Below, one piece after another: positions 11,101 to 24,500 of a stretch of DNA of 64,000 nt. The position numbers were made by a program, and so were the translations under genes. The DNA is from Liolophura sinensis. Taxonomy: Eukaryota > Mollusca > Polyplacophora > Chitonida > Chitonidae. The notes under the pieces are model-generated. The model ran no database searches. It saw only the letters and a program-made list of their open reading frames with translations, and was not told the DNA's origin. The stretch covers positions 8,727,717-8,791,716 of the forward strand of contig NC_088305.1 of the NCBI RefSeq assembly GCF_032854445.1. The letters run 5' to 3'. Each line of letters begins with the position of its first letter. The stretch's first letter is position 1.

Positions 11101-14100
11101 TTATTTTTCATGTGGCAGTATTGGAGGGGCCATTCATGAAATGTGATGTTTATGTTCTTATTCAGTCCCAAGCATGGTCGGTATACAGGGGCTTGACTGG
11201 AGTGAAAAGAACTAGATGCACAAGTGCCTTCAAGACATGCACATGTCCGTGATGTGTAAGTGGTATGACACAGATGTGCAGTTAGTAGATATTACATGTA
11301 CCTTACGCACATAAGAGATACCTGCTTTGTGCAAGAAGGGATTACCTTGTGCAGATAGAGATTATCTTGCCCAGGTAGGGATTATCTTGCACAGGTAGGG
11401 ATTGTCTTGCGCCATGAATAGAATGCCTGGTACAGGTAGAGATTGCCTCAGACAGGTGCAGATTGCCTTATGCAAATAGGGATTGTTTTGCACTATGTAG
11501 TGGTTTCCCCGCGCAGGTAGAGGTTGTCTCATTTAGGTAGAGTAAAGATTCTACCTCAAGATTCGCTCAAGTCAATATTTCCTCGACTTGATGCAAGTAG
11601 AGATTGGTTTGTGCATGTATAGGTTGCCTCTTCCTTGTTGAGATTGTAGTGATAGCCTTACATTTGTAGGGACAAGCACGGTTGCCATGTACTAGAAACC
11701 AGGACTACATGTAGCTGTATACACTTTATGGAAAGGTTGTCTTGCATATTTGTGGACAGGCATCTTGTAGGGAATACCATGCACATTAGGGGACCAAAAA
11801 CATGTACATAAACATGTATGTAAAGATTGCCTTGCAAACTAGGGGACCAACCAGATGCAGAGATTGCCTTGCACATTATGGAATAGTGCAACAGCATACA
11901 TGTACTTGTAAAGATTTCTACCGGCCCAGATAGCACAGTTGGTAGAGCGTCTGCTTCGGGACCGGTAGATCCAGGATCAATCCTTGATCGAGTCACACCT
12001 AAGACTTTAAAAGAGGAAGTTGTAACTTCCTCGCTTGGTGTTCAGCATGAAGGGGATAGTGCAACGACTGGTTGACCCGTATCAGTATAATGGCTCGGGC
12101 GGGGCGGCTTACTTGCCTTCGGTAAGTCGTCTCAGTGAAGCAGCACTAGATAAAATAGCGGTGGAAATCCGTCCTGCTACAAGGAGGCACATTACACGTA
12201 CATGCACCCTAAGGATTCCTTCGTCGTCATATGACTGAAAAATTGTTGAGTACGACGTTAAACCATAAGCACTCACTCACTGTAAAGATTTCTCTATATC
12301 CTTAGAGATCAGCATAATGTAGAGATTTCCTTGCACATTGGGGGACCAGAAATATATAGAGATTTTCCGTGCACATTTGGGGACCAGAAATACATAGAGA
12401 TTTCCGTGCACATTTGGGGAGCAGAAACATATAGAGATTTTCTTACAAACTCGGGACCAGCAACATGAAGAGATTGCAGTGCATAGTAGAGGAGCAGAAA
12501 CATACAGAGATTGCCTTGGACATTTGGGGACCAAAAACATATAGAGATTTCCTTTTTGGGGGGACCAGAGACATGTAGAGATTTCCAGTCACATTTAATG
12601 TGGAGATTGCCTTTCGTATTCAGTGTGTGGACATTTATAAACAAACTTGAAGTCCAGCAACAAAAGGAGGCTGCCTTGCACATTGGAGACCTGTAAATAA
12701 GTGTAAAAAATAAGGGTCGGCCTAATGACATAATAATACATGTACTGTAATTTCGCATGTTTGTAAGGTGTTTATTTAAGCATATTCTGAAAACATTATT
12801 CTGTGTTGACTGATAAAATTACACTTTTTTGAAACCCTGAACTTGACAATCCAACCAATGTGGATTTGTTTCCAAAATCAAATTGAAAGGGTATTAGGAC
12901 ACGTGTACATACACATGTACACAGTGCTACAGATAAGGGCGTACAGGTGTAAATACGCTTAAAAAAAAAAGAGATGATATGCTTCTATCTACAAACAGAG
13001 TGTACTGTATACTCCAGAAGATTTGTGTGTACGTCTCTAAGTTCCCGACAGCTAGCGTACATGTGAGATTTAAAGCAGACAGCCCAGCCAAAATCAAAAG
13101 TAGATCTCCACAGCGAACCATGTGCTTGACATTCTCCACCGTGTGTTAATTTTCAGACACGCCATGCTACAGCCAAATCTTCTATGCCACCACCCATAGC
13201 CGTGGAGAATGCCTACCACGATATTTGTCTTTGTGACATGAAGAAGATGTAGCAATGGGTTAAAAATGATCTTTTTGATTACTACACTTCACGTTCTGTT
13301 TCTGTGTTGCACAAAATCACCCTAATATCGCTCCCAAATGTTTGATTTCAATTCCCCAAGAATCATCAGGGTCCAGTTCCTGACATATATATGTACCTAT
13401 GATTTCGTGAAGAGAGAAGCTATTACAGTGGAATAAAAAATATCATGAGAACAGCTAGCAACATATGCACAGAAACACTTGAGATTTATACTATATACTG
13501 CTAGTGATTAAAGCACAAAATGATAAATTCTTGTCTTCTTATGTATGGCCTACATTTGCATTTAGCCTATATCAACAACCGTTTTATCACCTTTTGACCT
13601 AAAGATGACAGTTGTTAACACATTTGTACCGGCCAAGAAATGTTTAGACAGGTAAAAGAAAATTTACTTCTCGCATCAGGCAGGTTAGCATAACTGCTGC
13701 TATCAAAGTACAGAATAACAGTGAGTTATCGAAATAAAGCTTACAACTTATTAACACAGGTTAATGGGAAATAAATGTATTAATTTCATTTATATTTATT
13801 TCTTTTGCGGAAGATATGAAATAGTTACTTTGTTCTAGTGTATACTGGGTAATGTGAACTATGAATGAAAGAATCTAGTATGTAGGCTTATGTTAACATG
13901 TACACTTGTAGGTCTATGTTTTTTCTTCCTCCTTTTTCACTTGATCAACTTCACACTTGCCAGGTGTATTACTGGCGACCCAAAATAATGAAGTGTTGAG
14001 TATTTGAAGAAAAAAAAAAAAGTGTGTTCTGTAATACTGCGTACTTATAAAATCGGAAGTACCGTACTCCCTGTGACAAAAAATTATCTGTAGCACTGTG

Positions 14101-17100
14101 TGCACGTAGCTGCACTCACCACATCTTCAGGGTATGTTCATGTATGATGGGAACAGCTGATCCGTGTCCACACAATGACTACGTGTTGACTACATCTGCT
14201 GGAAGACTCGGGTGGTCTGCCAGCTCTAATTATTAATAAATACCTCTGGCAGTGTTGATGTAAGCTTACTCAGCCTGTCTCCTGTACATGTACATGTATA
14301 TTGACTGTGGGTCATACTGTTAGGTTAATCATTTCAAGGAGGTGCATGTAACATGTCCATTGCTAGAAGCTATACACGTAGTACTGGTGTATAATACATA
14401 CACATGTATGTATCGAGAGAGAAAGAATTTGATCATGACTAATTCTCAGTATGAGACCCAACCGCTGCAGGGTGTATGGTGTACGTGTAGCTACAGTCTT
14501 GCAGATTGTATGATGCACCAAGTTGACACTTTATAATGGCGTACTACGCTCCTGCCAATAAACAGCGTGTGGGACAAGGGCAGCGGAAATAGCAGTGGGA
14601 ATAGCTTAGGGTAGCTTCTTGGCGATACATGTACATTGTAGTTGGGGGGCCTCCGTGGCTTATTTGGTTAGCGTGCTAGCACAGCGTAATGACCCGGGGT
14701 CTCTCACCAATGCTGTCGCTGTGAGTTCAAGTCCAGCTCATTCTGGCTTCCTCTCCGGCAGTACGTGGGAAGGTCTGCCAGCAACCTGCGGATGGTCGTG
14801 GGTTTCCCCCAGGTTCTGCCTGGTTTCCTCCCAACATAACGCTGGCTGCCATCGTATAAGTGAAATATTCTTGAGTACGGCATAAAAACATCAGTCAAAT
14901 AAATAAATAAACAAATAAATGTACAAATGTCCAAGTACACTTCCAATAATCAAGAGGGCTCCAAATAAGGGATTTTAGAGTCGAAATGTTCCTAAATTTC
15001 CGTTTTCATTTGCCCCCAAGTTGAAACCAAACATTTCAAGCCCTGCGTGATGTGTAGGAATTTTTTTCAACCTCTATGTAGGTTGAACATGGTCAAAAGT
15101 CAGTTTCATCATAACACTAAATTGTGCCCTGAAAAGTGCAATTTCAGAGGGAAATAATGTAAAATATTACTTGTGGTGCTTAAATTTTTCCAACAGGAAA
15201 TCGTTTCAGACAAACCTCATAACACCTTGAGATCAATAGAATTCTTAGAGGCGGGCGAATGCTACAACTTGGTCATAGGCAAAAGTTTTAATTTATTTAA
15301 ATATTCAACTTCATATTTACATAGTGTTTGGCCTTGTACCTGTGTTTCGTGCTCTCTTATTATTTACGAGTGTATGGGCAATGGACTTGTACATATTAAT
15401 ACTCTGCATGTATAATTAAGTACTGCACATTGTGTTTGTATTTGGTTGACTGATGGTGTGTATGTATACAAGTACATCGTCATATAAAGTTTTGACAAGG
15501 GACTGTCAAATGAGACTTGCACATGTTGATAATGTTATGTCATTGTTTGAGTTTGTCCTAATATGTCAGCCCTAGCAGAGCTATATAGCTTTTGAATTTA
15601 CTGGCGGGTTTTGCTTTGTAATTTCGGCACAAGTTTATATATGTGCCAATGTAATGTTTGTTGCACCGGGTGAGATATAGCTTTTTAATCTGGGCACCAT
15701 GAATTGGGCTAAAATTGAGAACTTGTCAAACTACATGTATATTTAGTGTTATACTTAATGTGTAACTTAATATATCCATGATAGGGACTGATTATGAAGT
15801 ACATGTAATATTAAATCATACATTTCAACTCCAAATTAATGAAAATAAACACATTTTTAAATTTCCAACTACTCTTAATGTGGGATTTTTTGGGCCTCTG
15901 GCTCCAGTTCTGTTTTTAAATCACAGTTGCACACTTTTGTTGTTCTGGCTCACACACACCAAATACTCCTGCTTGTTATTTAATCAGAATATTTTGCTGT
16001 ATTTTATATCCATTCGTAAAATGAAGAAAAAAATGGTGTTTAGAAAGGTGAAACACATCTGCCGTTGTTTAGAACCAGTTATCTTGAGCATGGACCAAAA
16101 AGAATGGTGTGCAAAATATATTTAGATTTTCTTTTCTTTCCCTAAATTTGGGAGTTAAGGCTCTCAACAACATTCAGATTAATTTGAGGGGTCTATGTGG
16201 CCCAGGTGCTTAGCATGTCAGTAAGGTAGAATGACCCAGGATGGGGTCACTGTAAGTTCAAGTCCAGCTCATGCTGGCAGCCTCTTCCAGCTGTACATGG
16301 GAAGGTCTGTCAGCAACCTGCAGGTGATTGTGGGTTTTCTCCTACCAATGCGAGCTGCAGTTGTATAAGTGAGATATTCTTGTGTAGGGTACAGTGTAGA
16401 ACGCCAATAAAATAAATAAGTAAATATTAATTGAAAGGCCGGTTTAATGGTGTCAGAAAAGACCAGCATATGGTTGTACCTGTTTTAATACATGCATGCT
16501 CATGCAGTGTCTACATGTACACGTACACATATCATTGTTTCAGTACTAAGTACTAAGACAGCTCGTTATTTCAAATTGAAACGTTACCAGTATTTGATCG
16601 AATGGAAATCCCTCAGAAACGAACTGTAATTTGTGAGATTGGGTGAACTCTGTCACTCAGATTTTACTCAGGATTTCTTGGTTTGATACGAGTGTACTCA
16701 ACAGCAATTTTCATTGTAATTTATGGACATTTTAGGTTTGAGTTTGGTAACTAAACTACATTGGTCCAAATGACCAGTTTCAGTGTTTCACAAAAAGTCT
16801 AACGTTATCTGTCTGCACAGAACAATACCCTCAGAATATGCTTGAATAAACAGCTTGCAAGCGTGTGAAAATGTTGAATTATAGTACGACCTGATATCTG
16901 ATAAATCACAGACGATGACACATTATGTTTGACTTCTGTTATTCATGATACAAAATTGATAAGACATAACATTATGTTAATGTCATGAAGCAAACCGTAA
17001 CTCTTGAAACACAGAGATCATATACCCATTAATATACTTGTACATTTATATGGGGAACATGAGTTAGCAGTATTAGACGTGGCATGCCATTCATAGCTTG

Positions 17101-18565
17101 TTTCTTCATGGTACCGACTATGCATACTGTTTGCACTGGTAAATGTGACTGTATAGTGACTGTTCACTGAAATAGTTAATCCGAGCACAGTATTGTGTGT
17201 ACTAAATTTTTTTTTTTTACTAAATCCACGAGTTTGTACTTTTTGCAGATGGAAGAGAAACTTGCAGTGCAATTTATGCACAACTGCTTTTTTTAAATTT
17301 GTTTTCGGGAACAAAACTACATTGGTTGGATTGGCAAATTTCAGGGCTTCACAGAAAGTATAGTTTATCAGTCAACATACCTTAAGAATATGCTTGCATA
17401 AACACTTCGCAAACATTCGAAAAGGTTATAGAATTACAGTACCTTATTTCACCTTAGAAACTTTTGTACAAACCTTCAGGTCAACATTTCTGAAGAACCT
17501 TTTAAGTAAGATGGATGAATCAGTCAGTGTCAAGCAAACGGTCACAAAAAATGCTAAAGTTTAGGTGAAGGACATGCACAGTACATGTATATGTTGATGC
17601 AGTAAAGCACAAAGTTCATCTGTCCACAAATTCTAGAAATATTGCTTTATACCCCACACGTACATTCACACCCAGTGTCGACACACATGTACACCCAGAG
17701 TGCGCCCACAGTGTTGCCCACCTGTACACACACAGTGTCACCCACCTGTGCGCCCACAGTGTCGCCCCACCTGTGCACCGGCAGTGTCGCCCCACCTGTG
17801 CGCCCACAGTGTCGCCCCACCTGTGCACCCAAAGTGTCGCCCCACCTGTGCGCCCACAGTGTCGCCCCACCTGTGCACCCAAAGTGTCGCCCCACCTGTA
17901 CACCTACAAAAGCCCTGAATGGCTTACGAGTGGTCATGATGTACATGTAATATGCATGTTTTTAATTTGTGCTTCATGAACATCAATGGTACTATCTAAC
18001 TCTTCCACCTTTTCAACTGCAACCAATATTTTGAAACATTCTCGGAGAACTATAGGGTGTAGAGTAATAATTTGCAAAGTTTTATGAAACTTGCATCTTT
18101 AATGACAGAAACACGTTATGTTTAGCATCATTTTAAGTGTTTGCATAAATTCCACTGAAAGAAGTGCTTTAGTGGTTGAAAAGGTTAGAGATTTGAAGTA
18201 GTTTGTATTTTTAAAATTTCAATAATCTTTCATTCTTTATATTGATGTTAATCGTGTCAAACTTAATGTGGATTACATGTTCCAGGTTGGTACATGTTTT
18301 ACAAGCAGTTTTAAGGTGAAGTTTTCAGATGACTGACTGCTTACATGCGTATACATGTTATTGCTCTTGCTGTAAACATGCATGTACACTGTAGTATGGT
18401 TGATAGCATTGAGGACCCAGATCTATCTCAGCCTGTATGGTTGACCTGGAAATCTGCCAAGCTCTACAGCTGGGAAAAACAGATAAGCTGAAAAAGCCCC
18501 CAGGTTTATTTACAGCCCTTGAAATTCAGTGTCTTAGCTTATCTTTCTGTGGCTGTTGCGAGAAT

Positions 18566-18597
<32 letters not shown>

Positions 18598-21500
18598 GTA
18601 GGGGAAATTAATTGCTAAAATCAAGGTTCAAGTACCTTAACACGTGTGTTAAGGGTGTCACCAATCAACGTGATGTGGAGTTCGGGATTCTGTATGAGTC
18701 TGCTCTATATGTACATGTAGATACATTGTATTTGTTTGTACCACATACATGTACAGTACACGTGATCCTGGAATTAACCTAAGGAAGGTATCATAAAACC
18801 ATGAAACAGTTCTGTGTTAAGCTACATGTAAATTATGTTATGTCAATTAACCATCAAATCTTTATAATGATAAATGTCATGCCTAAATTTGAAACCTCCA
18901 AACAGGCATGTCCACATTACATGGAAAAGAATCAGCATTGTCATAGTGAAAACGGTTGTGATCAGACTGCATATGTACATGTGTGTGTGTGTGTGTGCAT
19001 ACTGTGTTCAAGACTGCCTGTAATATGTTGTTTAATTTCCAAACAATGCCAATAGAGAAGCTCAGCAAAATTATGAATAATCTTAAACATTCTGCATTGA
19101 GCCTGAAGCGACTACAGAAGGAAATGAAGATAAACTATGTTAGCCTTGACAAAGCAAAGTATATACATGTATATGTACATGTACAGTGTCTGGACATCAA
19201 AAAAAAAACTAAGTATAGCGGAGAACTCCAGTAAAATAAATCAGTATTCTAAAGCCGTTGGGCCGTATTCCTCAAAGATCTTAAGACGTACATGTATACA
19301 TGTAAGCAAAAACTTCAACCACGGCAACAATTAAAATGTTTCACTGTAGAAAACTTAATATTTGTACACTTATTCTTCACTGCAGACCAATGTACCAACC
19401 ACAGTTTATGTTTTTAACTGTTCTGAGTTTGGCTTTTTCAACACTTGACAGATAAATTTAGCGTATATTTATGGCTGGGTCAACTTTTTATATAATTTAG
19501 ATATGAATTTAATATGCCCCATTCTGTTATGTATTGTTTTTTTCCCGTCAACCCTGTATTTGAAGAACAGTATAAATTTGCCTGTGATGGGACTTTTGCT
19601 GTGGTTGTAACACGTCATGGTGTGGGTGGTCTTATAGACTATCATCAATTCCTCCAGCCTCCTCACCCCACCTGGCTTATCTTTTCATTCATTATTACAA
19701 TATGCTAATGACATTCAAATCGACTGGGATATTTAAATCATGTGTAAACTCCTATCTGAGGAAGTCTGCATAGTACTGAAGATGTCTTTAATATTATTCC
19801 CTGCTGTGGTATTGTTCATTCCATACATAATGTGAACCGCTGGTTGTCGGAATACATCAACCCAGTTTGTACAGGCATTTGATTACAAGAATTTCTCTTT
19901 TCTCATTAACTCTGAGTCGTGTTCATATGCTCATAACACACATCAGCCTAATATATTCAGTGAGCTTCAAACATATTCAGATTAGGGGAGCTGTCATTTT
20001 ATGTAAATTTATGTAACAAGATGTACAGTATGGTCACATACATGGTTGAAAGTACACAAATTAAAGATGTTGTTGATGTTCGTGAACAGGTAATCAGGGC
20101 TACTCTAAATGGCTCAAGGCTTTGTGCATAACTATTGAAAGTCTCATCTTTTGCCAGATTTTGAGAGTTCTTTCAGTTGCTCTTAGAAATGTGTTTCTTT
20201 GTTGATTGGAAGGTAGAATGATCAGCAGAAAGGTAAAATTTCAGAACCAAAAATACTATAATTTTAGAGCTTTTGTTTGCTTTTAGAATTATGCTTTTTG
20301 GGGTGAAATTTTAAGTGATTTACAGTAATTGTGATTTTATGCTGTTCGTACACGTAAGCACTTGAGTACGAGTGTGCTTATCGGCTTAGAGCTGTTCGTA
20401 TGAATATTCTCATATATGCACAACAATTGTATGAGTGTCAACTGGCAAGATCTGGCATTCTTTGCACCGGGGAAAGCTCTTTTACACTAGCATGTTATCA
20501 TTTTATAATATATTCCGATGAACATTGTTGATATACATGTAACAATTTTCATATCAACCATGCGATTTAAGTTTCCCTTTTGCCAACAGGGAAAGTACAT
20601 GCAGATAATCCACATGTCAGTGATCTGAACAGAGGTTGCTTCGTGATGTGCCTGGGACCGCCAGTTTCCTCTACCACTGTATATAGGTTGAAAATTCTTG
20701 AGTGTGGCTTATATTGAAATAACAATCCAGTCAATAATATGCACGTAGGTAAAATGAATACAAGGGGATGATGCACAGTGGATGTACATGTACCTGGACA
20801 GCTTGTTTGCGTACGTGTGTACATAGATTTAACCATTTTAATGAAAAAAAGGCAGTTATCACATTAAGTAACCATTCTGTATTGTCAATTGTAAAAGAGC
20901 CAAGTGGAGAGCCAAGTCACTGAGAAATATAATAATAAAATAAAATAATGGCTTTATTTCAAGAGGGTAAAATACAATGTGTATGTATACTCAGTTAACA
21001 CTGGGTTGATCTACCCTGAGGCCCTCAGACACAAACGGTTTGAAACAATATGTTACGTTACATATATGCGTTGGAAAACATGGTACATGTAATTTGGATT
21101 GTGTAAACCACTTAATATAAATAAATGCAGAAATGGATAACCAGTGCTGTGTTGGAGGTGTCAGTGCTGTGAACACAAGACGTAATTCTGTGAATTCTCC
21201 TGTGAGAGTGGCGAGGCAGAGAATGCCACAAAATACACAGGATTATCCACCTCTTTGTCCACATACACTCAAACAGCGCTAACCAACTTTATTTTCAAAT
21301 ATTGTATCTTGTAATGTGTCTTCAGATGTTGATACATTATTCTCATGTTCTGCCCAAGGCTTTAATAATGCAGTAGTATTTTCCTCAAATCATTCTGATC
21401 CATTACTCCTATCATGTCTCTCATATTTATACTTATCAAGTTACATAAATGTGAATTTTTTCCATTATCTTAACCTTCTATCATTTATTGAGGAGAGCTT

Positions 21501-24500
21501 AGGTACCTTTGATCAGACATTTCTCCTCCCACAAAGCCCATGTCAGCACAAAGTTCCCCGTAAGCCCAACAACATGTCTCCAATTTGTTCTCCAATTCCT
21601 GGCCAATCCTTAAATCTACCAGTTAAAGAATCTGCCCATCTGTTAAGAATCTGTTAAAGAAACTCAATTTTGTTATCTAAACCAAAAAGAGAAATAGAAG
21701 TAAGAGGATTCTCTGAGACTTTACTCAAAGAACACCTTTTTTATGCTGAAATAAGCAGCGATGGATATAGCTGTGGATGTAAAGATAGGAACAATAAAGA
21801 GGGCGGTGGAAGAGCAGTATATGTATCAGACTGTCTGCCTTACAACCGTCGATATGATCATGAAAAGAGTAATTTAGAAGTACTAAGGTTTGAAATCAAG
21901 CCAGAAAAGTCCAAGCCATTTTTAACCTGCTATGTATGTAGACCCCCAAAATCTCTTTCAACATGGATGCAAGAATTTGAAACAAACTTAAAAAATACAT
22001 ATTAACAAAAAAAAAAGTGGTTCTCCTGAGTGATTTTAATTTAGGCTTGAGTGCTTTTGGGTTTGTTGTTGCTTTTTATATTTATGAATGTATATACATG
22101 TAGCTTCTCTTTTCAAACTACACGGCGCCTTATCTTGTTAAATATATATATTGATGTATTTTTTTATTGGACTCTGAAGTCCCAGTTTCTTATATATTTG
22201 TTTTCTCTTGGAAGAACAATTTCACTGTAAATTGACCGAGCTGCCTTCCATAAATAAAGATTAGTATTATTATGTACTATATTTCATGTAATTGATAGAT
22301 GTACATGTAGCTGAACGGACTTCTAGATTTATGAAAGCAAACATTTTCATTCATTTTATGGAAAAAAGGCTTTTTATGCCTCTCAACCTTTGCTTAAAGA
22401 CATACAGAATCGATTCTGATTGGTTGGTGTGAGAAATAGGCAAGTCCAGCTGAATTTTGGCCGATTTATCCAAGCGTGACCAAGGCTGCAGAGTTTAACC
22501 CAGGAAACCATATCTCCACTGTCCACCAATTAGCGTCGATTCTGTATACCTTTAATTCAAGTTTTTAGTACATGTAGGTAGGCAAGGACTGTATATCGAT
22601 ACATGTGTCCTCTACGTGTAAACCACATGTACATAGTTTACATGTACATTTAATAGCACGTGTACAATACATGTACCTGTTTACAGAAAGGCATTATCTA
22701 AATACATGTACATGCACAGTGACATATAAAACTTTGCCTTGTTTCACATGTACATGTCTTTATGCAGTTTATGTTTTCAAGTTCTGATGACATAAAAGAA
22801 TGGTAAGCTTTCATAATTTTCCCATGGCGTGTCATAAACACATGTAGATGCATATACGTGTATGGATTTGGGTATAAATAGTAAAATTCCATGAATACTG
22901 TATTAATTTGATAGGTTTGATGTTTGGCAAGCTTGCTAAAGCTACAACATTTTGTACTGTACTATTAAGAATACGCTCTGCCCGTACTTTTGAAGGTCTG
23001 CCAGCAACCTGCGGATGGTTGTGGGTTTCCAACCACCATAATATAAGGGAAATATTCTTGAGTACGGCATAAAACGCCAATCAAATCAATAAATAAATAA
23101 ATAAATTAAGAATACATGTAGTTCATAGGGGAGTGTAAAGAAAAGAAAAGTGTTTAGGTCAAAACCATCTTTGGGACATAAATTTGTAGATTTCCCATTT
23201 CCTTTACTGCTTGTTGCGCTGTGGTAAGAAGAAGCGGGTAATGACAACATGTAGCAGTTGGTGCTAGTTAACGTTCGTTAAAGACCATATGTCTTACATC
23301 AATAAGATGTGTAAGTCTCTTGTGTGTTGTTTGTGGAAACATTTGCCAATAGCTTGTTATAGGTCAGTGGTTTACTCCAGACACTCAAGTTTCGTACAAT
23401 TCACTGCCATTGTGTAAGCGAAAAATTCTTGAGTGTGGTGTTAAACACAAACCAGATAAAGAAATAAATAAAGAATAGACTGATTGATCAGGTAAAATGT
23501 GCTTACATGTACATCTGTGTAAGATCCCGCATAGATAGATAGATTATATTTATATGTATTAATTTTAGAAAAATTGTATTTTTTAATTTTCAATTCCTGC
23601 TTTTCTACATGTACCTATACATTATTGTTTACAGTTGAGAGACCAAAAGCTGTGCGGTTAAGCCCTGCATCGTCGTCGGGTTTGAGGCGGACAGGGTCAC
23701 TGGACACACTTCGTACAGGGTCCTTAGATGCTGTGGGTCCATATCTTACAGGGCAGTGGCCCAAGGACAAAACCTCTGTAACGTCTTACCATCATTACCA
23801 GACTGCTGGTCTGCTCTCCTGTGATAAGTCCACCCAGGTGAGTCCACACAAAACCTCTTGATGTCTTACTGTCATTGCCAGACTGCCGGTCTGCTCTCTT
23901 GTAATATGTTCACCCAGGTGAATCCACACAGAACCTCTTGATGTTTTACTGTCATTACCAGACTGCTGCTCTGCTCTCCTGTAATACATGTATGTTCACC
24001 CAGGTGAGTCCACACAGAACCTCATGATGTCTTACTGTCATTACCAGACTGCTGGTTTGCTCTCCTGTGGTAAGTCCACTCAGGCGAGTCCACACAGAAC
24101 CTCTTTATCTTAATGTCATTACCAGACTGCTGGTCTGCTCTCCAGCCATAAATCCACCCAAGTGAATCCACACAGGAAATCTGTTGTGTGTTAGCATCAT
24201 TACCAGGCTGCTGGTCTGCTCTTTAGCAATAAAGTCCACCCAGGTGAGTGGACTTTAACTTATATTTTTTACATTAGTATCACCATATTTTATCTAAAAT
24301 CCAGTACTAAGGACCCTGATTTTGCCTGATTCTGAGAGTTGCCAGTGATCTTAGAAAGCTGTTGTACAAGGTTTTTGTATCCAGTTAGGAAAAAAGTAAA
24401 TCCCAGCACCAAAAGTAATATAGGCCTACATGTATTATAACCTTTGTATGCCACTACAGATGTACTTTTCGTAGTGAATTGGGGCCTCCCTGGCTCAGTC

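Noticed and set aside
14645-14925. tRNA gene suggested by A and B boxes
   Set aside because: The boxes belong to SINE heads; a full cloverleaf with acceptor stem is lacking, and the SINE core and tail follow directly. The same holds for the other SINE heads in the window.
17616-17979. Several overlapping Pro/Cys/His-rich open frames on both strands
   Set aside because: All fall in the 25 bp minisatellite at 17655-17905 and are by-products of a stop-poor unit.
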